NCBI RefSeq assembly: GCF_964275005.1
Contig: NC_092696.1
Location: forward strand, 25,054,972-25,118,971
Direction: 5' to 3'
DNA length: 64,000 bases
From: Diadema setosum
Taxonomy: Eukaryota > Echinodermata > Echinoidea > Diadematoida > Diadematidae
The notes under the pieces were generated by a model, which saw only the letters and a program-made list of their open reading frames with translations, did not search any database and had not been told where the DNA came from. Position numbers and translations under genes: made by a program. Each line of letters starts with the position of its first letter. Position 1 is the first letter of the stretch. Positions 35,587 through 48,500 of this stretch are shown here, one piece after another.

Positions 35587-36482
35587 GGACCCAGTTTGTG
35601 GCAGGTTAAGGCCTTTTCAAGGGTATTTAGTAGTATTCTGGTAAAACAGGTACCGGTACCGGTAACAGAAATTAAACAACTTTTTTTTTTTTAATTGGAA
35701 GAGGTACCAAAGGCCTCTTGACACTGCATCACAATTTTGTATGGTGGACAATTACCCTAGTCATAATAATCAATTTTATGAAGAAAATTTGCAACCACCA
35801 AGAGGACCCGGTTTGCGGCAGGGGGGTCCAGTTTGTAGCATTCCACATAAAAATGTCCCCTGATTTCTTCAAACATTAAAATTTTGCAAAAACCAGATAT
35901 TTTTTGATGGTCCAACTAGTTTTCAGCTTGTTAGAACACTTTATTTGGATTCATTATCTCGATCCTTCACCATTTCATAGTTTTTCAAGATCGCATGTAT
36001 TTCATCAATTTCCACCCATTTTGACATGTAAAATAGCGCTATGTGTGTAAATCCCATGGGGGTGCCGCAAACCGGACCCAGCATCCCCGACATTTTGGTC
36101 ACTGTTGCAATCCTCAAAACTGACAAAGGAAATGAATTTTAGAATATTTAACACATTACACGAGGAATCCTTACCATGCCAGGCCTCTTTTCATAGTAAG
36201 ATTTTGTATAAAGATACAAACAAGGGATGATGGTGGTTGCCTAGCAACAGAACAAAATCTTAATGTTTTGTTAAGAAAGTCATACTTTTTTAAAAACAGC
36301 ATGACACAGACGGTTTAAATTAGAATTATGAAGGCCATCACCTGAGTTGTTTCATGATTCTGGTATCAAAAGAAAGCTCTTTGATTCAGTTGCTCTTCAA
36401 ATAAAACAATTTAGAAAAAAAAATACCCTTCTACTTTTGAGGATATGGTTAGATATTCCTAGGGGTGCTGCAAACTGGACCC
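35587..36482. repeat. Repeat with five copies of a GGACCCGGTTTGCGGCA motif
   Basis: Plus-strand copies at 35587, 35804 and 35825; minus-strand copies at 36063-36079 and 36466-36482. The inverted arrangement suggests a foldback or MITE, but its outer ends are not defined. Confidence 0.5.
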
Positions 36483-36887
36483 TGAGCACAGCAAACTGGT
36501 GCCCCGACTCTAGATCTATACCGTTGGGTCCTAATAACACACCGTTCAGGCCTATTCTAATTTCTACACATTTATGGTTGGTTGCTGATGACGAAGACAT
36601 GACAAAATATTTTGTAACAATAACATTTGATTAAAAAAAAGACGCAAAGTAGTTTGTGTGGCCCTGTAGAACTTGTGAGGTAGACCTATCGCTAAAAAAA
36701 CAACACTGCAAAACATCTGATCTGTATTGTGACACAAACTTGTTGCTGGATCTTGTGCAATGTATTCTTCGACATGTGTAGTGTGTTCTGGCAGCTCCTT
36801 GTTTCGTTGTATGAATCGTGAGAACAGAGGATAGGGATACCATTACACTCAGTTTGTGCTCACTATTTTGCACATTAACTTACCTGT

Positions 36888-37461
36888 TTAAAGGACAAGT
36901 TCACCTTTATAAACATAAGGATTGAGAGAATGCAGCAATATTAGTAGAACACATCAGTGAAAGTTTGAGGAAAATTGGACAATCGATGCAAAAGTTATGA
37001 ATTTTTAACATTTTTGTGTTGGAATCGCTGGATGAGGAGACTACTACAGCTTGTGATGTCATATGAGTACAACAGTATAAAGAAAATGTGAAGAAAAAAA
37101 ATCAAAATATTTTCACTTTTTTCGCATAATAAAAGAGCACTTGACTTGCCTCTTCTAAAGGCAGGGGTAATAATATTATCCATAACATGTCGGTAACGAG
37201 TCAAGGGAATGTGTACTTTTTTCAAAAGATGAAATTTTGTGAAAATCTCTTGAGACTTTATATTTTCCTTATATTGTTGTACACATGTGACATCATCAAC
37301 TGCTGTAGTCTTCTCATCCAGTGGTTACTGCACAAAAACTTAAAAAATTCATAACTTTTGAACAGATTGTCCGATTTTCCTCAAACTTTCAATGTTGTGT
37401 TCTACTAATATTGCTACATTCTCTCAATCCTCATGTTTATGAAGGTGAACTTGTCCTTTAA
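36888..37461. mobile_element. MITE family B, copy 1 (TTAA-flanked)
   Basis: TTAA-AGGACAAGTTCACCTT at the left and AAGGTGAACTTGTCCT-TTAA at the right. The arms pair for about 95 bp, including TTGAGAGAATGCAGCAATAT. A second copy is at 52476-52975. Confidence 0.85.
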
Positions 37462-37884
37462 GGAAAGTTTGTTCCCTCTCGACTTGTGTTTGAGCAGCCA
37501 AATGCTGCTCATCTAGCATTCTGGATTCCTGCACTCTAGAGCGAAATCATGTGTGGTACGGTACCAGTACATTCACAAAACCTATATTTTTTTCACTTCT
37601 TTACTATTAATTCAATATAAAAAGAAAATTCATTGTACCGGTATTTTCATTTTTCTACCATAAGAAAAATTGTGGGGAATGCACATTCATCTCAATAGTT
37701 TCACCTTATTTCAGCCATAGCATTCTAATTATATGCCCAAAATATTGTTTCCCTTTTGTAAGTCACTATACCGTTACCACCTTTCCCTTGTACTCATATG
37801 TCTCTATGTAGAATATAGGTAGAGATGAATTTTAGTCCCTCTCCATACCTACAACACATGCACTGTAGGTATTGGATTAAGAAG

Positions 37885-37985
37885 GGGGCCAAGCAATGTC
37901 CATGCATCTGTTGTGACCATGAAGTTTATGGCCAAGCAATGGCTTGTGTCTATTGTGACCCTGAAGTGTGTGGCTAGCAATATCA
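37885..37985. repeat. Imperfect tandem duplication
   Basis: Two units of about 50 bp: GGCCAAGCAATG...TTGTGACCATGAAGT, then GGCCAAGCAATG...TTGTGACCCTGAAGT. Confidence 0.7.
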
Positions 37986-38019
37986 AACTAAGGAGACAAA
38001 GAGCTGTCCCCTCACTTAC

Positions 38020-38154
38020 GCTGGCCATGGCATTGACATTGTCCTCATACCCCCATTTTGCTATGTGAGCTAGTGACTGGGAGGTGTACAACTCCAGCGC
38101 TCCAGTTATGATAATTTGTTCATGTTTGTGGAGGACAAGAGAACCGTAGTTTGG
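38020..38154 (-). other. Exon-like open segment, unassigned
   Basis: The minus strand is open for 45 codons, including ALELYTSQSLAHIAKWGYED followed by NVNAMAS, and ends at a near-perfect donor GTAAGTGAG (38019 downward). No convincing acceptor or partner exon was found. It could be an exon of an unknown gene, a non-coding RNA exon, or part of a repeat. Confidence 0.25.
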
Positions 38155-38677
38155 TTATGTTAGCGGCATCTTCTGCCCTCTTTTTGTTAGAGTTGATTTT
38201 ATATATATAAAGTGGGCCTTATACCCAACAGTGCTGAGATCCCAAACTTGAACTTTGCCCAAGATCTTTTATTTGAATTGCGACCCCCTTACAATTGCTC
38301 GACTTTGCCTCTTTCAGAGAGTACTAGAAGATGGAATATATCGCCCCCCCCCATGTCAGTTGAAACAAGTCAAGGAAATGTGTACTTTTCATAAAAATAA
38401 AAATTTGCAGGATTCTCTTTAGTTTGATTATTCAGGCATTAGGCCCCCTACTTATTTTCCTAATCCCTTACCTAAAACATATTGTATTTGAAGACCTGAT
38501 AAAGACAACTCTTCAGAACAACTATCCCAACTGGAATGGTTCGAAAGAATGTGTTTATTGTACCTGGTATTCAACATGTGTCGTGCTCTCCTTTCCTGAC
38601 TTATTGTTTTCTCTTCTGTTCCTCAAGTAACAGAAACCATGCATTTTCTACCTTCTTTTTTTTTTTTTTTATTTCAG

Positions 38678-38902
38678 AAGCTAAGCATCCCAACCACCAC
38701 CGGCAGCATGGCCCACTGCTCCATCGCTGACTTCTACGCTGGCAAGACCCTGATGGTCACCGGCTCCACTGGTTTCATTGGCAAGGTGATGCTGGAGAAG
38801 CTAATGAGATGCTGTCCCAACATCAAGAAGGTTTTCCTCCTCATCCGGCCCAAGTCTGGCCAACGAGCGGCAGCTCGCATTGACGAGATTACCTCTTGCG
38901 TG
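38678..38902 (+). CDS. FAR1: FAR first coding exon (5' UTR 38678-38707 plus start)
   Basis: A long T-tract and ATTTCAG acceptor precede 30 nt of UTR and ATG at 38708, so at least one upstream non-coding exon is implied. It encodes residues 1-65 with [20 protein letters not shown], the nucleotide-binding glycine motif. The donor is GTATGC. Confidence 0.93.
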
Positions 38903-41900
38903 GTATGCATCTAAATTAATACTGTGGCATTAGTATAAATCAGAAATAATATAATTCATCATCACCAATCACATTTTGCAGTCATTATTACTTACAATTA
39001 GACACAAAAGAAATAAAGGATAACAATGTTTCACAACTTTGGCAAAGGTCATGACATTCAAAGTTTTGGTACCTTTAAATACAGTACCAGCATTTGAAGG
39101 ATATTTGCTCTTACAAACCACATTGAGAACACTGAAAATATTTAGCAGGTTTGTTCACATGAAAATGTTACTAAAATTAGTTTTGATGCTCATATTTTCT
39201 TGTCTTGGCATGTGTTAATCTCAGATAGTGCCAGTGACACAAACATATGTTAAGTGCCAGTGATGAGAGGGTTTATTGTCATCTGCAAAAGAAAGAAAAG
39301 TTTGAAAAGACTGTTGCAACTTAATTGTACTCAGTCCATTTCTTGCACATACTTTGTTTTTTATTTCTCTGGTGATTTGCCCTTTCTGTCTGGAACTTTA
39401 CAGTTGTTTGACAATGTCCGAGCTGCCCAGCCAAACTTCAAGTCCAAACTAGTCCCCATAGAGAGTGATCTGACTGAACCAGATCTGTTGCTCAGTGAAG
39501 CCGACATCAAACTTCTACAAGAAGAGGTGGAACTTGTGTTCCACCTCGCTGCAACCGTCCGATTCGATGAGAAATTGTCGTAAGTCCATCTTTACTCACA
39601 TGTTGGGGCAAACAAGCTTTCAAAATATGAACAGGATGTGGTTTTCAGCAATGCTGTCTTGGCACTTGGAATAAACTCAGTGCATTTTTGTGAGACTTTC
39701 AACCAGTTTATATATTTTGACATACCCTGCAGATACAGATTGAATCTTATTCAGTGTATAGTACATTAATCTGCCAAGGAATCGATTACAATGATGCAAA
39801 CTTTAATAATTGATGAAACTTCCCATTACATGTTTATGTACAGTTTTGTTAGATTAATTATAGCATTAACTCATATTAAAGAAGTTCACATTTCCTTGAA
39901 AAACTTTTTTTAAGCAGCCAGAATTATAGTAAAAGTAACCTCTAGTCTGGAGAAGATCATTCTATGGAAACAGTTTAAAGTCTAACAATCTTATCATTTC
40001 ATTGATTGTACATTTTATAGTACATTTTCCTTTTACAACTATATATCTAGCTCACCGTATAACACATAAAATGATTATATAAACACACTCTCGAAGTGTG
40101 ATTATGGCTTTAATTTCTGGTTAATCACTCTCATTTTACTTTTCCCCAGTAATTGCAATGCACATCATGAGTATTGTTACTTTAACCATGCAGACTACCC
40201 TATCATTGCTATGCCAGGCAAGCCTGAAGTGGCACACTGATTAGCTTTGAGGTGTCATTTCAATTTTTGTGTTACACTCGCCATTAATTCTAAAAAGACT
40301 GTCTATTACAATAAAAAAGAATATATGTCTGGCCCTGAATATCTGCACCTCTACAATCTAACTATTTAAGATAGGCAGTTGTTCTGTGATCTTTGTGTTT
40401 GTGCAGAACTCAAGTCATTGTACCAATGTACACTGCACGCAGAATGGGTACATAGGTAGATGTCTTTTAACAATATTGTCTTAGATCTGTCTTTTGTTCA
40501 TTCTGTTAAAGGCACAGATCAATGACCGCTGTTAAAAAACAAAAACAAAAGATTCAATAATGGAAAGGTTAATTACCTTTTTACACATATTGAGGAAAGT
40601 AGATGACCTTCAAAAAAGCTGATAAAGAAAAGATCAAGAATCTTGAATGACTCATTCGCGCAACTATGGAATCACATATGAAACAAAAGTCTGATTTTCA
40701 GTTGTTTGCCGTTCAGCTATGTGTATGTGTAGTGCTATCCTGGCTTACATAAACATGGATGAGTGTTGAGAGACCAGAAAACCTTTGATGTGCCAATTTC
40801 AAGCCAGCATCCAAATACACATGTTTAGATACTGTAATTGGCAAAAATTAGTTGTAGTAATGATCCCCAAATATTACATGCTGAAGATATTGAGAGAGTG
40901 AAGGAAAAAGATATGCCCCCTCCCCATTAGGATTTGATCTGTTGTATGTTTCTTTACGAAGCAAAGACAGTAAACTTGTCCTGTAGATTTTTTTTAATGA
41001 CTCAAATTTGTTTTTCATGTGATTATTGTCTTGAAGGTTGTCGTTGAGACTCAACGTTCGTGCAACGAGGAAAATCATTCAGCTGTGCAGGGGAATGAAG
41101 AAATTAGAGGTAAAAAGATTAACGTTGACAGGGAAATTTGCATCAAGGAGAAAGAATTTTTGCAAGGAAAGCATTATGTACGGGCAACATATTGTTGAAA
41201 TTGTGACAATTCCGAAAGAGAAGATTGAATTTTCTCTGTCAAGTTGTCAGTGGTTATGAAAATAAAGCCCTCTAGGTCATTAGATTTTGACCATTCTTGA
41301 GTATATTTTCTTATCTGCTTTGCATATAGAGTAACATAAGAAATTTATTTGAATTTACATGATGGAATAGACTTGCAATTCTATTTTGAGGATGAGCAAG
41401 AATACAATGTATGTACTTGTATGTATATAAACATACAATGTGCATTTCAAGTATTGCCACCATGATTTGTGAAGGATACCATACCCTAACTGAATGGATC
41501 TCCATACAGTGTATGTTCTCTTGCATTTGCTCGTGCAGAGAGCATTCAAGGAGGCCATTGGTGGGTTTTGCATCTAGTTTTCTTTTCATCTTGCCATTTC
41601 TCCTTCCTGAAGAAGACTAGGAGAGCTTAGTGCTAGATAGTGTAACAACATCTCCATAGGTTTGAGATTTGAGATAGAAACTTAAAGAACTTCTTGTGTC
41701 ATCATAAGTGTTAGTGAAAACAGTGTAAAGAACAAACCTTAACTAACTGCCTTACAGCCGACTTGAGCTGGTCTTAGTGGAAGGTTTTTTGACATGGTTT
41801 AATACTGTGTTTGCTCCAAAGTGAGGGGCATTACGAAAACTCAAAATCTTATCAAATTTGTGTGGAATAGTTTTAATATAGGCATTAATAGTGATCTGAG

Positions 41901-42500
41901 ATGTTTACACTCTTGCTATATCTTTTTTTTTTTTTTTTTGTGAAGGTACTGCAACATGTCTCTACCGCCTACGCTAACTGTGACAGATCAAAGATTGATG
42001 AGGTTGTGTACCCACCACCAGTCGACCCATACAAGATTCTTGATGCTGTCGAGTGAGTCTTCTAGAAATTGTTTCCTTTGTAGTCCTCCTCTTTCTCCTC
42101 CTCCTCCTCCTCTTCTTCTTCTCTTTTTTTCTTCTTCTTTCCCCTCCTCCTCTTCCCCTCTTCCTCTTCTTTCTCCTCTTCCCCTCCTAATCTTCCTCCT
42201 TCTCTTCTTCCTTCTCCTCTTCCTCCTCCTTCTTCTACTCCTTCATGCTATCAAGTGAGTCTTCCAAAGATCATTGTCTTTGTAGGCTCTCCCTCCATCT
42301 CTTCATCTTCTTCCTCTTCTTTCTCCTCCTCTTCTTCTTCCTGCTCTTTTTTTCTCTTCCTCCTCCTTCTCCCCTCCCCTCTTCCTTCTTCTACTCCTTC
42401 ATGCTATCAAGTGAATCTTCCAGAGATTATTGCCTTTGTAGTCCTCTTCCTCCTCCTCCTCTTCATCTTCTTCCTCTTCTTTCTTCTCCTCCTCCTCTTT

Positions 42501-42532
<32 letters not shown>

Positions 42533-45500
42533 TTCTTCTTCCTCCCCCTCCTCCTCACCATCTTCTGCCCTCTCCTACAGAATTCCCTCACTAAGGTTCA
42601 AGCTGTGGAATTTTAACCCGTTGAGGATGGGCTGATTTTACTACAACACGCATTTCCCATAGACACCTGCCTGAGTATACTTGGGACTCGTCCTCAACGG
42701 GTTAATTTGTAGTGATGTACACTGGAATATTAGTAGGTACAGTGTACTATGGAGAATCTAATTTGTACAATTGTTAAATGCAATATAGATAATACAGGTG
42801 AGTACAATATTTGCAAACAGAGTATAACATTCTCTACAATTTTTCATGCTTAAGAAAAAAGGGGAAAAGATTTGAACAAAGAGAGTATGAAATTTTGCGC
42901 TACGCTGTTTACGCCTTTAATATGGCTGTAATAGGCGTGCACAACTTGTTTAAATGAAGGAAAGTTTGTTCTTATTGGATTGCATGTATCAGTCCTTAAA
43001 AAAAGTGAAACAAACCCAATCTCATGATACAGTGTATATGGCATTGTGTTTGAGGAATTTGGATCGTGGTTGTGTCACAATATCCTGTCAGAAAAGAATG
43101 ATGCCATGTTCAAATTTTAGTGGTCTTTTTGGCAGCAGTGTCATGTGACTAATAAATGAAATTGCATAATTTAAGTTCTCCTGATTTTAGCGATAAAATA
43201 TGTGACTACAGCATAGTATACTGTTATATCTCAAAATCTGCAGGTATGAAGCACATGTACAGTGCTATTTTTTTATTGCAGAATGGTTTGTGATTTAAAA
43301 AAAAAAAAAAAAACTTTGAAAGTGCATTTTGTCTGTTCACTCCCGATGTACCAGTTGGATGTCGGAGGACATGGTGGAGATGTTAACGCCCAAGCTGCTG
43401 GGGAAGCGGCCCAACACATACACCTTCACCAAGGCCCTGGCTGAATACATTGTGGTGGAGGAGGGCAGGGGGTTGCCAATTTGCATCACACGACCGTCGA
43501 TCGTTGTAGCATCGTGGAAAGAACCTTTCCCTGTAAGTCTTGAAAATGGATCAATGCGTTTATAATGCTACTTGGTGCACAAAAATTAGAGTGTTCAAAG
43601 GAATTTGTAACTTTGCTTGATTTATTTTCGTAGAGAGCTACACTGGCTGCACTGGCTTCTCATCTCACAGCTGATGAATATGATTTAAGCTCTTGCTAAT
43701 TGCATACAAGGCACTCATTAGGACAAGGCCGTAGTTACATTGCTTAACTAAATTAAATTAAATTAAATTAAATGAAGTTAAATTAAATTAAGTTAAATTA
43801 TATTAAATTATATCAAATTAAATCTCACAGAACTCGTAATCTATGCAGTTCTAAAGATACCCTTCTTTTACAAATCCCATTATGTAAAACAAAGATCACA
43901 TCAGGAGACCCGTGGACCTACCACACACATGGACATTCATGGCTTGCTAATTAATTTGTACACCTGTTTCTGTCAAAGGCGTCACAAAAACATTTTAAAC
44001 ATGCTTTCCTGCTTTGATCCAGTCTTGTCCACAGACAGCCAGCCTGGATAAAAACAAGATGGTGCTTTGAGAAATCTAAGAACTGCATGTGTAGAAGATA
44101 GTAAAGCTCTTAAATAAAAAAAAAAAAATTAAAAATGCATGTACAGTTGTAGTGTATATTGCAAAATCATCGCTAAAGCAATTGCATTTACGAAATACAA
44201 GTACTTAACAAGAAAAAGCAAAGAATTAGGCAGGTTGACTGTGCTTTGTAATTTATTTTTTCCCCATTTGTCGCACATTGTTTCAGAGTAAACATGGACA
44301 GTAACAGGAGACGACATGCTTGTCTCGCCATTCAGGGATATTACATGTGTGGCCACAAGTGTCCACTTCAGTAATTAGCAATTTTGTGACACAAAGTTTG
44401 TCCTTGTTTGAGGTTTGCTGCTCCCCATCATTGGCGTTTATTCAAAGGCAGTTGAGTCTGAAAAGGCACCTCAGCCAAATAGGACCGAAATGAGGGAAAC
44501 GGTTCTTTTGTCAGTGCCGATGAACGATTACACAATCTTCATTGTCCAAATGGCTGAATGTACTGATTAAGATGCACATAATCAGATGGTGATGACGGGA
44601 TCAAAGAAAGACCTCCGTTCACAGTCCATGCATGTGGTAGGTCCATGGGAGACCAAGCATTTGTCTGTAACAGCCCCCAAATTGAGGAATACATGCAACT
44701 TACCATTAGAAATCAGGAAATCCAAAATTGCAGTGTCAGTAAAAATTTGAGACTTAAAACCCTTTTTTTCATTTAGTTGTGCATTGTTGTTAAGCACGTC
44801 AGAAGATCTTTCACCATAGGAGAATGTATCATTGACTGAGAACCAAAAGGGTATTATCGCAATGAGGGGGGGGGGGGGGGGGAGTATTTTATTATTAGTA
44901 TCACATTGTAGAACTTGATCTCCTCTACATTATGGTGTCAATTTTAGATTATTTTCATTTTAGTAAAATGTTAAAAATCAAAACCACAAGGGAACTATTT
45001 TACCAAATATTTCAAACAATAGATAGTAAATCTACCCTTTTTTGGTTAAAAAAATTTTTTGTTTCATAGACATTGATTGTTTAATTTTTATTTACCCCAT
45101 GCTAAAATCTAAGAATGTCATAGTGGCCTTATGGTTCTCAGCTGACGATATGTAACTGATATAGGTTCTGAGCTTTATAAAATTGATATCATTAGGCGAT
45201 CTGTGATCACTTCCTGTATTTTCTTTCTTGTTTATTTTATTTATCTTTTCCTCAATTATTGTGTCCAGGTAAACTCAAAAGGTTCTTTTGATTTTCAACT
45301 TCAAGCTTACGTTGTATTTGTATCATGTCCTAAATACTATCAATCTAATGTATCAACGTGATCAGTCATCTGTGATGTTAGTATGACGTCGTGATCTAAA
45401 ACCACGTTCTCAATATCTCCTAAATGGAATGGAGAGTTTCAATGAAATTTACATGTCATTTAGTTCAAGTCAAACTCTACCCATTCATGTCATTAAAATA

Positions 45501-48500
45501 AATTTTTTACATTGATGAACGCACACGTAAACATGCATTGAAATTTTGACTTACCCCAATCATCAAGCTCTGATTTTCAGCCAGATTTCAGTATGTTGTA
45601 GCTTGTTAAATTCTCTTTCAGGTACATAACCTCCGATTTTAAATTGGATGACGTCATCACCTCGAAAAAAAATTGATTGAAGGTAACTTTGTCAAATTTG
45701 ACCATTTAAATGTGCAGTCCATTATTTCTCAAAATGCCAATTGACGTGATTGTGTTTATCAAGCACTAGCTCACTTATCCTTCCTTGAATTTCTCCCAAA
45801 ATTTGATATCTTATAGCTAGCTTTACACTATCGGAAATGTGCCTCCCATTTTTTTTTTCATTGGATGTTGGGACCATGTTGAAAAAATCGGTTGTAAGTG
45901 AAACTTAGCTTCGATGTAGGGAGATATTGCGCATTGTCGTCGTCTGCTCAAGCTCATATTTAAGCATTGGGTTCGTCAGTTTCTATGCTGTCTCACCGGC
46001 TGATGTTTATAAAGAATGTTACTGTGGAGTCTAAGCCAGTGGTGAAAGAGACTTGTGCAGGATTCGCAAGCGAGGGTTGGTGAAGATGGAGGATGTTGGA
46101 GATACTCCTTTCTTCTTCTGCGCTTTATCTCCTCGTTTTGTTGTCTGTTCTGGTAGAAGGAGTTGGTTCCATTACAGATGGCAGTTATATTTTCCAGGCT
46201 GTCCTGTTTATGGCAATCTGTTCCAATGAGGATGGCTGGATGTTAAGTTTGAGCCAGGGTCTATTTCAGCTGATCTCTACAATGGAATTTTGGCCCTCCT
46301 CTGGTCTTGTTCCAGTTGTAAGTTCTCCGTAGAGCGTGATCTTTAGGGGACGGGAGGGCTACATAATACATATGCTAAACATGACCTGCCCAGCGGAGAC
46401 AATGGTGAAAAATGGGGCTTCCGTGCTTGGAAGTGAGGCGTGGCAAAGAACCTCATTGCTGGTAATGTGATCTTCCCATCCAATATTGAGGATCTGTTGT
46501 AGCTTGGATTGCTTGACGTGTTCAAGGCGCTTGATGTCACAGTGGTACAGTGTCCAGGTCTCACAAGAGAAGAGTAGACAAGACACTGGCATGGAATACC
46601 TTGATCCTTGTCCGGATGGTCAATATGTGCTTGAGGAACACACATCTGCAGTGTCTACTGAAGGCAGAGTAGGCTGTCTCGATCTGGTTCTGGCCATGTC
46701 CTTTGCTTATATTGGAAATGTTCAACTTCTTCTAGGGCTTTGTCAGGGATGGGGGACTCTGTCAAAGGCTTTGTTGAGATCCTAGATGAACATTGTAGGC
46801 TGCTGTTGTTCTTGACTCGTCCTGAGTGTGTGAGTGGTTGTTAGCATTCTCTGGAAGTGGGCATCCAGCAATCAAGGATTCTCTTAGTGTCAGTTATTGT
46901 ATAGAGCCAGTTGTGTTCGTCAGGCCGCCTGCTGATAACCATGTGGGGGCTCCTCGGATGCTGGATAAAAGCGGCGCAGATCAAGAAGGGAGATATGGCA
47001 GTCCCGTCTGTGGACTTTGTCAGGACATGGTTGAGGGTGTACCCAGTGCGTGGACCAGGGGTGTTTCCAGGTCACCTTCTGTCGCTTTGGGAGACAAACT
47101 AGGGAGTTGGTAATGAAGAGTTCCTGTTCAGCGCAAAGACCTAGGAGGAACTGACTATTGGCATTGCACTTCCTTATATTGAGATGACCAAGAATGCCGT
47201 TCCACCACAGTGAACATGACCGACTCTGGCATTAAAGTGTCCTAGCACAACAAGTTTGACACATGCTGAGACTGTCTGGATTGTGCGGTCTAGCAAGTTG
47301 TAGAACGAGACCTTGACATCATCTTCAGGCATAATGGTAGGGGCGTACACCAAAATCAGCATAAGGAATCTGTGTTGAATGAGTGGGATTTGAACAGCAG
47401 TTAGGTGTTCATTGACAACAGTTAGGATGAGTCTGTATTGGGCTACAACCTGCATATTGATGGCAAGCCAACTCCATGGATGTGTGGTTCAAAGGATTTT
47501 GCCCTTCCCAAAAGATCTCTGATGTTGCCTTCTCTGGGTAGCCTAGTTTCGCTCAATGCTGCTGTGTTGATGTTTCTGTGCAGACGAGGGCTGTACGTCA
47601 CTCCGCACAATTCATATCACTCTTGTCATGGAGATGTGGATATTGCAGGTTCTAAATGTGAAAGCCTTTGAAAGAACGGATTTAGTTGTTGATGAATGCA
47701 CAGTACGTGTTGTGTGTGTAGGGAGGTGTGTGTGAGGGAGACACCTTATTGGTGTATGTGTGGAACCTACAGTTTATCCTGCTTGAGATATGGGGGTTTG
47801 AGGCTCATGGGTTGTGTTCTTTTTCTTTTTTTCCTGCATTTTCCCCTTTTCTTGAGTCACATCTTATTTTCCCTTTGAAACTATATTTAATCAGATTTTT
47901 TTGTTTAGTTTTTTTTTTAATTCTACATTTTACCGAAACCATATTTTTCCTTTCTTTCTGCTACTTTTATTTGCAAAACCTCAAGAACAGCAGGCCACAT
48001 CATCCCCTTATTTTGCACATGTTTAATCATTTAATAGCATAACAACTGCATGCTTTGTAAGATACCATCTTGGCTTTGTGAATTGTGGTCAAAAGTCATA
48101 AATGCTTCATCCAGAATCTTTAGTGAATGCATGCCCTATCACTCCCATCAATACACATAGACCGTGTTACATGGATCATTTCACGAAATTATGACTTTTT
48201 GCTCAGATGCCATCTTGACTGTGCAAAACTAGGTTCAGAGGTGAAAAATACTTCATTCTTTATTGTGTTTAGTATATGTCGTATCTCCCCCCTTTTTGTT
48301 TTGCTCACATATAGACCATATTATATGTGCCACATCATTCCATAATTTATTTGTATGAAATGATCCATGTCTTTGCTTTTGTTTTCATTTCATTTTTTTT
48401 TTTTTTGCACAAATATCTTCCTAGCTGTACAAATTAATAAAGTGCTTAGCGCCTTATCACTCCCACATTTTGCACACACAAAATTAATAATAATGATAAT

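Noticed and set aside
41956-42635. Long Ser/Phe/Leu-rich open frames
   Set aside because: They read through the CTT/CCT microsatellite of the triplicated intron tract; the true coding exon here stops at 42052.
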